A DNA stretch of 64,000 nt from NCBI RefSeq assembly GCF_039655865.1, contig NZ_JBBYXL010000005.1:372001-436000 (forward strand). Direction: 5' to 3'. Position numbers and translations under genes: made by a program. The notes below the pieces were generated by a model, which was given only the letters and a program-made list of their open reading frames with translations, was not told the DNA's origin and did not search any database. Positions 44,512 through 53,634 of this stretch are shown here, piece after piece. This stretch comes from Prosthecobacter sp. SYSU 5D2 (GTDB lineage Bacteria > Verrucomicrobiota > Verrucomicrobiia > Verrucomicrobiales > Verrucomicrobiaceae). Within the stretch, counting starts at the first letter, position 1. Each line of letters opens with the position of its first letter.

Positions 44512-47025
44512 ATGTCTAACCTCAATACCATCCTCTCCGATCTAGGCATCACCGTCGCGCAGGCCGTGACTATTACTGGAAGACAAGCAGTGACGCTGCC
44601 AGTCCCAGCACTTTTGCACGAGAGTGTGAAGCAACGTCTCAGCGAAGCTTTCCCCGATGGTCTTTACAGCCATCAGGCCAATGCCCTCGCCTCGGTGCTG
44701 AATGGGCAGGATGTGTGTCTAGCCACCTCGACAGCTTCGGGGAAGAGCTTGGTCTTCATGGCGGCGGCAGCGAATCTGGCTCTGTCGGACTCGAGGGCAT
44801 TGACCATCGCCGTCTATCCCGCGCGGGCTTTGGTTCAAGATCAGCTGGAGAAGTGGCAGTCCTTCTGCACTCCCCTAGGTGTGCGGGTTGGCCAGATCGA
44901 TGGCAGCGTGCAGGTCGCCCAGCGGGCATCCATCCTAACGGACTCCCATGTTGTGGTTATGACGCCGGATGTGATTCATGCTTGGTTGATGAATCATTCG
45001 GGGGAGAACGCTGCCAATTTAGGACGCTTGCGCTTGGTGGTTCTCGACGAGGCCCATTCCTACAATGGCGTGTTTGGCACTAACATGGCCTACTTGTTCC
45101 GCCGGCTTTCGGTGCTTACCCCGCCTTTTCAAGTCATCGTCTCGACTGCGACTATCGGTGAGCCTGAGTCCTTCATCCGTGAGATAACAGGTCGCGAAGT
45201 CACCATCTACAAACGCGAGGACGAAGGCTCCCAGATTCCTGAGAAGCGGATCGTGCTCAGCCGGATCGGAGGACAGGGATCATTTGACCGTTTAGCGACG
45301 CTGCTGCGCACTTTGGCGAACACGTATGAGGGGCGATTTCTTGCTTTTGCTGATTCTAGGAAAGTCGTCGAGCGTCTGACTGCGGCAGCGCACCGCAGTC
45401 CGAACGTGGCCAATTCACCGGTCACGGGACAGGATGATGACGATGAACCGGAGATTTCGATTCCGGGCATTCTGATGCCCTATCGGGCTGGATATGAGGC
45501 AGCAGATCGCTCGGAAATTCAGTCAGCCCTAGCCAATGGCCACCTTCGCGGGGTGGTATCGACCAGCGCGCTCGAACTCGGCGTGGACATCGGTGACATC
45601 GACTTGGTGGTGCTGCTCAATACGCCGCCCTCGGTCCAAGCCTTCTGGCAACGATTTGGCCGTGCCGGACGCCGATCCCGGCCAGGTGAATGTCTGCTGC
45701 TTGATGACACAGGCACCATCGGTTCAGGTGCAGATGGACTGGCTGGGTATCTTGGCAAACCAGCCGAGAGAAACTATCTGTATCTGGGCAATCGATACGT
45801 CCAATACACAAACGCATTGAGCGCAGCGAGAGAGATACAGGAAGGCGGCGGCAAGCTAGAAACATGGCAGCTATTTCCAGGTCTGCCGGCCACCTTTTTG
45901 CCGATGTTAACCAACGAAGTGACCCCTACCCAGGTGATCCCTGATGATCTCTACACGCTCAAGCAGCGTGGAGAGAACGGTCCACATCATGAGTTTCCTC
46001 TTCGCGGTGGAATGGAAGCGAATTATCAGGTGAAGCGCAGCCCGGATGACATGGACCTTGGCACGCTGAGTATGGCCCAACTCGTTAGAGAAGCCTACCC
46101 CGGGGCCATTTACTACTACCGAGCCAACGCCTACCGGATCCGCGAGACGAGGCCAAAGGAGCGGGTGCTGCGTGCCACCAAAGAGAAATTTGGCACCACC
46201 AAGCCAACCTCCCTGATCACGGTCTTCCCAAATTTTAGTGCTGGTGGTAAGCGCTGGACATCTCCCGACGGATTCATGCAGGAGTGCGACGTGCAGGTGG
46301 CCGAACGGGTCACTGGCTTTACGGAGATCCGGGGCACCGCGTCTACCCCGCATGTTTATGGCATGGGGTCGCCTTGGGCTCAAAGGCCAGTACAACGATT
46401 TCTCAAGACCACAGGAGTGATCTGGTGTTTCGGGAACACCGGAGTGATAGCTGAGGCATCAACACGCTACCTAGTGGATGCGTTCTGTCTGACCGAGGGA
46501 ATTCATGCACGAGACATCGGATTCGGCAGGTTCAGTTCGAACGTATCCCCGCAGGGACCCGGCGATTGCAAAGGTCTGTGCATCTATGACGATGTCGCCG
46601 GCGGACTTCGCCTCACAGAACGGCTGGCGGATCACTTCGGGGAGATCGTCGAAACGGCAATCTTACTGGCCAACAACGAAGGGGACATCAACGCGGCGAG
46701 CGCACTTCGTGATCTAGCCACCAAAGCGGCTTCACTAAGCCCTGCCCATGTCGTCGCTCCAACTGCCGACTCACCCGTTGGAGATGGGTGGATCACGGTA
46801 ATAGCACCCGGGGAGACGGCCATACTGCAATCCTCGGCTCAGTCCGCTGAGGTTGTTGTCTTGCGTTATGTTCCAGCTCCAAGCGGACTGAAATATCGAC
46901 TGAGGCATACAAAGGAAACCGTGGAGTGGACCGTGGATGCAGCGGCGGTTTCACCCATCAATGGACAGACAAGGTTGATCCGCTACAACACCGAGACAGG
47001 AGAGGAAGAATCCATCGCATCCTGA
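44512..47025 (+). CDS. DEAD/DEAH-box helicase, MrfA/DUF1998-like
   Basis: 837 aa from ATG 44512; the TTG at 44479 overlaps the previous stop. Motifs in order: Q-like YSHQANALASVL, Walker A ATSTASGKSLVF, LVVLDEAHSYNG, VSTATIG, then the second lobe with VVSTSALELGVDIGDIDLVV and FGRAGRRSRPG. The C-terminal LCIYDDVAGGLRLTERL matches the DUF1998/MrfA-type region. The cysteine cluster that binds zinc in MrfA-type proteins is not seen at the end. MrfA is a 3'-5' DNA helicase in mitomycin repair; here it is embedded in BREX, where helicases (brxH) occur in other subtypes. Confidence 0.85.
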   Translation: MSNLNTILSDLGITVAQAVTITGRQAVTLPVPALLHESVKQRLSEAFPDGLYSHQANALASVLNGQDVCLATSTASGKSLVFMAAAANLALSDSRALTIAVYPARALVQDQLEKWQSFCTPLGVRVGQIDGSVQVAQRASILTDSHVVVMTPDVIHAWLMNHSGENAANLGRLRLVVLDEAHSYNGVFGTNMAYLFRRLSVLTPPFQVIVSTATIGEPESFIREITGREVTIYKREDEGSQIPEKRIVLSRIGGQGSFDRLATLLRTLANTYEGRFLAFADSRKVVERLTAAAHRSPNVANSPVTGQDDDDEPEISIPGILMPYRAGYEAADRSEIQSALANGHLRGVVSTSALELGVDIGDIDLVVLLNTPPSVQAFWQRFGRAGRRSRPGECLLLDDTGTIGSGADGLAGYLGKPAERNYLYLGNRYVQYTNALSAAREIQEGGGKLETWQLFPGLPATFLPMLTNEVTPTQVIPDDLYTLKQRGENGPHHEFPLRGGMEANYQVKRSPDDMDLGTLSMAQLVREAYPGAIYYYRANAYRIRETRPKERVLRATKEKFGTTKPTSLITVFPNFSAGGKRWTSPDGFMQECDVQVAERVTGFTEIRGTASTPHVYGMGSPWAQRPVQRFLKTTGVIWCFGNTGVIAEASTRYLVDAFCLTEGIHARDIGFGRFSSNVSPQGPGDCKGLCIYDDVAGGLRLTERLADHFGEIVETAILLANNEGDINAASALRDLATKAASLSPAHVVAPTADSPVGDGWITVIAPGETAILQSSAQSAEVVVLRYVPAPSGLKYRLRHTKETVEWTVDAAAVSPINGQTRLIRYNTETGEEESIAS

Positions 47026-47064
47026 GAATCTAAAAGACAGGTCACCACAACCCGGGGAAAAATC

Positions 47065-48648
47065 ATGCTCGTTTACGCCAACGAATTCTATCTCCAAGCC
47101 AACCCTGACCATCTCAAGAAGGTGAAGGAGGGGATCAAATACTGGCTGGATGGCAAGATTGGCCCCGCCTTCCACAGAACGAAGATCATTCCTTTCGCGG
47201 AAAACATGATCATCAGAGACCCCAAGACGGGCATCAATGACATCAGTATCATTGGGACACCTGACCACGCCCTGGACTATTGTCTTTCGATTAATTTCCG
47301 CCACAATGACAGCCAGGTGAGCGGTCGTGCTTGGTTCACGCGAATTGGTCTCGAAAGGCCTTCGCCAGATGCACCCATGCGTGTAACCGTGCTCTTGGAG
47401 ACCTCCGAGATTAGCCCTCAAGTGGCACTGAACCCGGTATCGCCCAGCAAGCCCGGAGTCGTTTCTGAAATCCTCAACCGCTGTGAAGTTGATCCCCGAA
47501 CGCCTGGTAAGGAAATTAAAACGCTGAACCCCGAGTTCTTGGCTGAATTCCAGTCCGAAATCGCGAACGTCAATCGTCGCTATCCGATCCTCGTCGTGAG
47601 CCCGGATGATTTCTCCGAGAAGGCCCTAGTGGATACCAACGACCTCCGAAAGCGACTCGTTGGTTTGGCGCAGACTTATTTGATCCCAGACAAACGATCG
47701 GCCTGGAGACTGAGGGAGTCTGTTCCTGCCTATCACACAGCTTGGGATGGCTCGATCACGGTAATCGGGCCAATGGGAGAGGGTAGAGCACTGGGAAGAG
47801 TTTACAAAAACGACGAGATTGAGGCAATATGCCACGATACGGGGTTCTCGTTTGAACGGTATCTTTTCGAGGAAATCACTCACCGAAGCAACCTGTCGAT
47901 GAGCCGGCGGCATACAGGTCATGATGTGGTGAGCCGGCGACTCGTTGCGTTCAAGCTCGCGAAGCTGCGAGAAGAGGCCACCACAGTGGAGAGCCTGAAT
48001 GAGATAGTGAAGGTTTACGAGGAGGATCGAAATAAAGCGCTTCAAGATGTGAATGAACTGGAGTTCCGACTGCTCGCCACCGAAGAGGCCAATGAAGGAC
48101 TGAAGCAACAGATCGGAGATCTGGACAAGAAGATCAGAACCCTCCAATTTCAGCTCAAGCAGGCGCGGGAGTCTACTGACAGGGAGGAGGTCCTGCAAGA
48201 AACCGACCTTGTACCAGGTTCGTTGGCCGAGATGACGTCCGCTCTTCAGTCTCACTACGGTGATCAATTGGAGATAACGGGGAACGCAGAGCGGACCATG
48301 AAGAAGTCGCCTTATGAGGATGTCGGTCGAGCATGGTCAGCATTCAAGGTGCTCGCCACTCACTTTTATGGGGCATTTACTCAGCAGTTGCAGATGCAGG
48401 ATGCCATAGAAGAGCTGAGATTGGTGCCAGGGGAGTATGCCGGCAACAATAGCAAGGTCACGGCTGGGCGATTCGATGGTTACGAACGGATCCACAATGG
48501 AAAAAAATATGCTCTCAACAAACACATTGCTCTCGGCAATGCTCGCGACCCGAGGCTTTGTTTTCGACTCTATTTTGAATGGGAGCCTGATCAGAAAAAG
48601 ATAATCATCCTCCACGCGGGCGAGCATCTGGACACTTTGAGCAGCTGA
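47065..48648 (+). CDS. Coiled-coil protein with RelE-like C-terminal domain, BREX-embedded
   Basis: 527 aa. The N-terminal 280 residues form an unrecognised alpha/beta region (LVYANEFYLQANPDHLKKVKEG at its start). Residues about 290-380 are strongly coiled-coil (EDRNKALQDVNELEFRLLATEEANEGLKQ region). The last 65 residues (KVTAGRFDGYERIHNGKKYAL, then ARDPRLCFRLYFEWEPDQKKIIILHAGEHLDT) look like a RelE/ParE-type fold as found at the C terminus of other multidomain conflict proteins. It lies 6 bp before pglZ, so it is part of the operon. Role unknown; effector or adaptor is inference. Confidence 0.6.
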   Translation: MLVYANEFYLQANPDHLKKVKEGIKYWLDGKIGPAFHRTKIIPFAENMIIRDPKTGINDISIIGTPDHALDYCLSINFRHNDSQVSGRAWFTRIGLERPSPDAPMRVTVLLETSEISPQVALNPVSPSKPGVVSEILNRCEVDPRTPGKEIKTLNPEFLAEFQSEIANVNRRYPILVVSPDDFSEKALVDTNDLRKRLVGLAQTYLIPDKRSAWRLRESVPAYHTAWDGSITVIGPMGEGRALGRVYKNDEIEAICHDTGFSFERYLFEEITHRSNLSMSRRHTGHDVVSRRLVAFKLAKLREEATTVESLNEIVKVYEEDRNKALQDVNELEFRLLATEEANEGLKQQIGDLDKKIRTLQFQLKQARESTDREEVLQETDLVPGSLAEMTSALQSHYGDQLEITGNAERTMKKSPYEDVGRAWSAFKVLATHFYGAFTQQLQMQDAIEELRLVPGEYAGNNSKVTAGRFDGYERIHNGKKYALNKHIALGNARDPRLCFRLYFEWEPDQKKIIILHAGEHLDTLSS

Positions 48649-48654
48649 ACAAAC

Positions 48655-51183
48655 ATGACTTTCGAGACCTTCCTTGCCCAACAGCTTGAAACCCGCATAC
48701 GCCAGCGCCGGCTGCTCGTGGTCTATGACCCCGATCAACGATTCCGCGACATCGTCGCTAGCCTGAGGGACAAGTACACCCAAGTCCTCGACTGCGATGG
48801 TGACCTCCTGGAGGCACGTGAGGCTGCTCTGGAGTCTTTTGCGGCGCTAGGTGAAGACGCCTCCTGCAAGCAGAAGCTTGTGCTCTATGTGCCAGCAGTA
48901 AGATCGTTGGAGGATGCAGACCGTTGCTCGGACCCCTTCGCTGGTTTCGTGGTAGCCGGGGCATGCTTTCCAGATGGTGCCGGGGACGATTTCCGACAGC
49001 TCTGTCTTCAGTTTCTCCCCGAACAGGCCGGCCAAATCGAAGAAATATTCGCCTCAGGTGAACCGCCTGCCATTTCATTGATCAACAGCATGCGCAGCGG
49101 CGCGGTGGACTCCCCCATGTTGCGCGATTTGCTCAAGGCAGAGGGGCCCAAGGATATGCTGGTGAAGTTTCTTTCGGCAAGCGACGAAACCCTGAAGAAG
49201 CTGCGATCCACGACCCAATGGGTGAAGGATTTGAAGGATCTGGTAGCGCGCACCTTGGGGCTGAAACTGGACGGTGCAAAGGAAGCCGTAGAGGATCTGC
49301 AGACGCAACTTTGGCGTTACCTTCTTTTTTCCGAGTTTGCTGCCGATTTACCGGTGACATTGCCGGCGGGTCTTCAGTCTGTCCCGCGAGCAGGAATCTC
49401 GCATGAGCCTTTTGTGAGGTCCCTCTGCGGGACCTTGCGAGATTTGGGGAGCGCTCAAGCTGCCTACGAGGAGGCGGCAAACCGGGTGGCAGGAACGGAA
49501 TTGGGTCTCGAAGCGCAATGCGGTTCCATTGAGGACTTTGGCGTTCTAGACACCTTCTCTTTTGAGGAACGTGGATTCTTGCGTCGGTTTGCTGAGCAAT
49601 TAGGGGCTGGGCAGTTTGAGAATGCGCGGGAGATCGTGGCCCTCCGGCAAGGCTCCTTTTGGGTGGAAAGGGATGCGCAACGCTCCGCAGAATGGCAGGT
49701 GGCGGACTTGTCTGCACGTTTGATGCTCGAACTTCAGAGCCTTGAGGCTGAGCTGACCGTCAAGCGCTCACTCGATGAGTGGATCGATTTTTACACCAGT
49801 CGCTTTGGCATGGTGGACACCATCCACCGATGCATGGAACAAGTCGCAGCCGAGATCCTGCCGATAGAAGCCGTTCTTGCGGGTGTCCTGACTCAGGCTA
49901 GAGAGGCACATCGCGAAGCCTGCGACAAACTGGCTCGAGGGATGCAGGAGGAAGCGACCAAGACTGGCTGGCCATCCACAACCAAAGCGCGTTCGGTGGA
50001 CATTTTCGACCGCTGGGTCGAGCCACGTTGGAAGTCGGGTGAACGCGTTGCTTATTTCTGGATCGATGCGCTTCGCTATGAACTGGCGCAAGCATTGGAG
50101 GCAGCTCTCGGGACCCACCACGGCACGAGGCTCGATATGGCATGCGCCAGCCTCCCATGCTTAACCCCCGTAGGAATGGCCGCACTATTGCCCGGTGCAT
50201 CATCAATGGAGATCAAAGTCGATGCCGGAAAGCCAGTGGCGGTGATATATGGAAAGCCTGTCGATGGCCCCAAAGCGAGAGCAGAGGTGCTGGCCTCTTA
50301 TGTCGGAGCTAGCCGAACACGCTTGGTAGATCTGGAAGATTTGGCCAATGGCAAGCTGCCCAATGACATCGAAATGATCGAGGTGCTGGCAGTGAAGACC
50401 AATGACATTGACTCACTTGGAGAAAGCAACCCGCTCTACTTCATCGGAATGCTTCCCAGCATTCTGCGGAAAATCCAGCTTGCCGTGAACAAACTCGCCG
50501 AAGCGGGTTTCACACGAGCGATTTTGACGAGTGATCATGGATTCGCCTGGATGCAGAGCACCAGTGCAGGGAATGCTATCGGTAAACCACCGGGGCAGTG
50601 GGTGATGGCAAAGGATCGTGTTCTGCTCGGTGAAGGAACCACTGACACACTCTCTCTCGTCCTGAACACATCTGATGCAGGCATCCGGTCCAGCCTCCAA
50701 CAAATAGCAATTCCCAAGGGCATGGCGACCTATACCGCCGGGGTGACCTATTTCCATGGCGGCATTTCCCCCCAGGAGTGCATCCTGCCAGTACTTGATG
50801 TGCATTTGAAAACTGCCAACACGATGATGCCAACCCATCGAGTGGACATCACACTGACCTATCGGGGAGCATCTCGTGGCACTATCACCTCCCTGATTCC
50901 AGCGCTCGAACTCTCCTATCCTGCGGCGGACTTGTTTGGCCCTGCCAGCGTGTGCTTGTTGCTGCATGGAGTGGACAAAAGCGGCACGCTTGTAGGCGAG
51001 GCGGCGTCAAGCGCAGCGGTAGATCCAGCAAGCAGGGAGATTCACCTGGAGCGTGGTAAAGCGATCAAAGTGCCTTTGCGCCTAAAAGAAGGATTTGAGG
51101 GAGAGTTCAAGGTGGTCGCCATTGACCCTGTGAGCGGAACCACTTACGCAACAATCAAACTTGAAACAGCCTTTCACCACTAA
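48655..51183 (+). CDS. pglZ: BREX phosphatase-like protein PglZ
   Basis: 842 aa. QRRLLVVYDPDQRFRDIVASL opens the N-terminal domain. The alkaline-phosphatase superfamily core is seen as AYFWIDALRYELAQALE (metal-binding Asp), SLPCLTPVGMAALLPG and ILTSDHGFAW (metal-binding Asp/His). In BREX systems PglZ is a metal-dependent nuclease/phosphatase-like component that joins the methylating and restricting complexes. It is separated by only 6 bp from each neighbour. Confidence 0.93.
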   Translation: MTFETFLAQQLETRIRQRRLLVVYDPDQRFRDIVASLRDKYTQVLDCDGDLLEAREAALESFAALGEDASCKQKLVLYVPAVRSLEDADRCSDPFAGFVVAGACFPDGAGDDFRQLCLQFLPEQAGQIEEIFASGEPPAISLINSMRSGAVDSPMLRDLLKAEGPKDMLVKFLSASDETLKKLRSTTQWVKDLKDLVARTLGLKLDGAKEAVEDLQTQLWRYLLFSEFAADLPVTLPAGLQSVPRAGISHEPFVRSLCGTLRDLGSAQAAYEEAANRVAGTELGLEAQCGSIEDFGVLDTFSFEERGFLRRFAEQLGAGQFENAREIVALRQGSFWVERDAQRSAEWQVADLSARLMLELQSLEAELTVKRSLDEWIDFYTSRFGMVDTIHRCMEQVAAEILPIEAVLAGVLTQAREAHREACDKLARGMQEEATKTGWPSTTKARSVDIFDRWVEPRWKSGERVAYFWIDALRYELAQALEAALGTHHGTRLDMACASLPCLTPVGMAALLPGASSMEIKVDAGKPVAVIYGKPVDGPKARAEVLASYVGASRTRLVDLEDLANGKLPNDIEMIEVLAVKTNDIDSLGESNPLYFIGMLPSILRKIQLAVNKLAEAGFTRAILTSDHGFAWMQSTSAGNAIGKPPGQWVMAKDRVLLGEGTTDTLSLVLNTSDAGIRSSLQQIAIPKGMATYTAGVTYFHGGISPQECILPVLDVHLKTANTMMPTHRVDITLTYRGASRGTITSLIPALELSYPAADLFGPASVCLLLHGVDKSGTLVGEAASSAAVDPASREIHLERGKAIKVPLRLKEGFEGEFKVVAIDPVSGTTYATIKLETAFHH

Positions 51184-51189
51184 ACCGCT

Positions 51190-53262
51190 ATGATTGCCCT
51201 GAACCAGAAATTGAATGAACTTTTTGCGGGACGCGTCGTGCGCAAGGACCTGGTCCAGCGGGTCAAGAAGGGAACCAATGCCCCGACCTTTGTTCTGGAG
51301 TTCCTGCTTGCGCGCTATTGCGCTACCGACGACGCAGACGAGATCGAGTCGGGCTTGGTGGCAGTGAATGAGACTCTTCAAGGCAACTTCGTTCGACCCA
51401 ACGAATCCAATGCTGCGCAATCCATCGTGCAACAGCAAGGAAGTCACAAATTCATCGACAAGGTCCGCGTGACCCACAATGAGAAAGAAAAGCGGCATTG
51501 GGCTGAAATGGAAAATTTTGGCAGCCGCCGAATCGCCATCAACGAACGCCACTATCGCGACAACAAACGCCTGCTCGAAGGTGGCTTGTGGTGTGAGGTC
51601 GTTGTCGGCTACAATACTATTGAAGACGATGAGTATGCATTCCACATCGAAGACCTGCGACCCATCCAAGTTTCGCGCTTCGATTTCGATACATTCATTG
51701 ACGCCCGGCGGCAGTTTACCAGAGAAGAATGGAAGACGACCATCCTTCGTTCAGTGGGACTGGAGGCCGACCATCTCACCCCACGCCAACAAATGCTATA
51801 TCTGGCGCGATTGGTGCCTCTCGTAGAGGCTAATTACAATTTTGTGGAGCTCGGGCCTCGCGGAACGGGTAAGTCTTATACCTTTTCTGAGTTCTCGCCC
51901 TATTCAACGCTTATCAGTGGCGGCCAAACAACGACAGCCACGCTCTTTTACAACAAGACCCGCCGGCAGGTCGGGATCATTGGTTACTGGGACAGTATTG
52001 CATTTGACGAGGTGGCTGGCATCCGTGTCAAAGACCCAGGAACGATTCAAATCCTCAAGGATTTTATGGCGAACGGACGATTCAATCTCGGAGCCGAGGT
52101 TATTGCGCCAGCAAGTTTGGCCTTTGTTGGCAATATCGACGATTCGATTTCCGAAATTGTCCGGTCGTCACAGTTTGATCTTTTCAAACCACTCCCAGAG
52201 GAATTTGATCTCGCTGTCATCCATAGATTCCATCAATACCTTCCGGGGTGGGAAATCCCTGCAAATGCCGATCACCTGTTGACGGAAGAGTATGGATTCA
52301 TCACCGACTACTTGGCTGAGGCGTTCCATTACCTGTTCAAGCACCGGAACTACTTTCCGGCGGTTAAAAAGCGCGCGAAACTCGGAGCTGGGTTTCAGGG
52401 GCGTGACGAGACTGCGGTTTACAAGACAGTGGCCGGCCTGATCAAATTGCTGCATCCTGATGGGGAGTGCGGTGATGATGAGTTTGAAGAGTATTTGGCC
52501 TATGCAATTGAAGGTCGCCGGCGGGTGAAGGAACAGCTCAACAAACGGAAAAAGGATGAGGAATTCGGCGAGATTCGGCTGTCTTACACCAACACTCGAG
52601 GTGAGAACGTGGAGGTTCATTGTCCTGAAAGCCAGGGCGTGGACGCCACACTCAGGCCTCGGAGCGGACCTTCTGAAGCATTGACACCACCGGGATTGCT
52701 GCCGCCCGTTGCTCCGCCTGGGGCAGTTTCGGACGAGGAAACCGGAGCGGTTGCCAAGGCAGCTGACGAATTGAAGGACAAACACTTCACCATCCGGTAT
52801 GGAGATAGCGGCTACTCTTACCAAGCAATCTTTGGCGCATACCTTCAAGGTGCAAAGAAGCTCGTAGTTGAGGATCCCTACATTCGCAGGGATCACCAGA
52901 TTCGGAATTTTCTGCAGCTTTGCGAGCTAGCTGTGCAAGGGGGCACTATCAAGGCGGTCGAACTGGTCACATCTGCCGAGCATGAAGCCCAAAAAGATGA
53001 TGCAGTGAAGAGGTTGGACGAGATCAAGGAAGGCCTTGCGGATTATGACGTAACGTTATCCTACAGGTTTGATGATAAAATTCATGATCGGGAAGTGCGA
53101 ACCGATACAGGCTGGCACATTCAGATCGGACGAGGCCTCGACATCTACCAAGGCCCGATGACTCGGCTTAAAGTAGGCGCGACGAACTTTGACCTGCGAC
53201 CTTGCATGGAGACCAAAGTGAGCATTTTCAAGCAGGTTGAAGGCGAAAATGGGCTGCTTTAG
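51190..53262 (+). CDS. brxL: BrxL-type AAA+ protein fused to a MITD1-like (MIT_C) phospholipase D-fold domain
   Basis: 690 aa. The N-terminal part is BrxL-like (MIALNQKLNELFAGRVVRKDL), with AAA+ motifs Walker A ELGPRGTGKSYTFSE and Walker B SIAFDEVAGI, and LAFVGNIDDS as sensor. Residues about 500-535 are a Pro-rich linker. From about 540 on, the sequence matches the C-terminal domain of eukaryotic MITD1 (EDPYIRRDHQIRNFLQLCE; KIHDREVRTDTGWHIQIGRG; TNFDLRPCMETKVSIF). The Lon/S16 protease domain of canonical BrxL, with its Ser-Lys dyad, is absent. In MITD1 this PLD-like fold binds membranes and lacks catalysis. Position and spacing (6 bp after pglZ) fit brxL. Confidence 0.9.
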   Translation: MIALNQKLNELFAGRVVRKDLVQRVKKGTNAPTFVLEFLLARYCATDDADEIESGLVAVNETLQGNFVRPNESNAAQSIVQQQGSHKFIDKVRVTHNEKEKRHWAEMENFGSRRIAINERHYRDNKRLLEGGLWCEVVVGYNTIEDDEYAFHIEDLRPIQVSRFDFDTFIDARRQFTREEWKTTILRSVGLEADHLTPRQQMLYLARLVPLVEANYNFVELGPRGTGKSYTFSEFSPYSTLISGGQTTTATLFYNKTRRQVGIIGYWDSIAFDEVAGIRVKDPGTIQILKDFMANGRFNLGAEVIAPASLAFVGNIDDSISEIVRSSQFDLFKPLPEEFDLAVIHRFHQYLPGWEIPANADHLLTEEYGFITDYLAEAFHYLFKHRNYFPAVKKRAKLGAGFQGRDETAVYKTVAGLIKLLHPDGECGDDEFEEYLAYAIEGRRRVKEQLNKRKKDEEFGEIRLSYTNTRGENVEVHCPESQGVDATLRPRSGPSEALTPPGLLPPVAPPGAVSDEETGAVAKAADELKDKHFTIRYGDSGYSYQAIFGAYLQGAKKLVVEDPYIRRDHQIRNFLQLCELAVQGGTIKAVELVTSAEHEAQKDDAVKRLDEIKEGLADYDVTLSYRFDDKIHDREVRTDTGWHIQIGRGLDIYQGPMTRLKVGATNFDLRPCMETKVSIFKQVEGENGLL

Positions 53263-53634
53263 GTATTTCGCTCCATTCGCAACCCGAAAGCCCAGGCGAA
53301 GGAACGACAAGAGCGGGGCTCCTGCAGAACCTGGGTTTGAGGGACCTGGAGGGGCGGGGTCAAAAAGTCCCGGTCTTCGTGCTGCTTTTGGTCTGCGCCA
53401 AAGCGAAACGAAGTTCCAGTCGCAAGCGAATCCGTGCTGCCCTTAGCGGGACGCATATTTCCCCACCACCAAGCAAAACGCCGCCAGCTATTGCCGTTGT
53501 GTCTCCCCTTGGTGCGCAGCCATCCCCGCAATCATGAGCAACTTTCGAAACATCAGTCCTGAGGAAAGGACCCTCAGAGAAGAGATCTACAATCCCGCAA
53601 CTCTTCAAAAGATCGCACGTGCAATGCATCCGAT

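Noticed and set aside
51190-53262. Lon protease domain in BrxL
   Set aside because: Looked for the S16 Ser-Lys motifs; the C-terminal part matches the MITD1-type domain instead.
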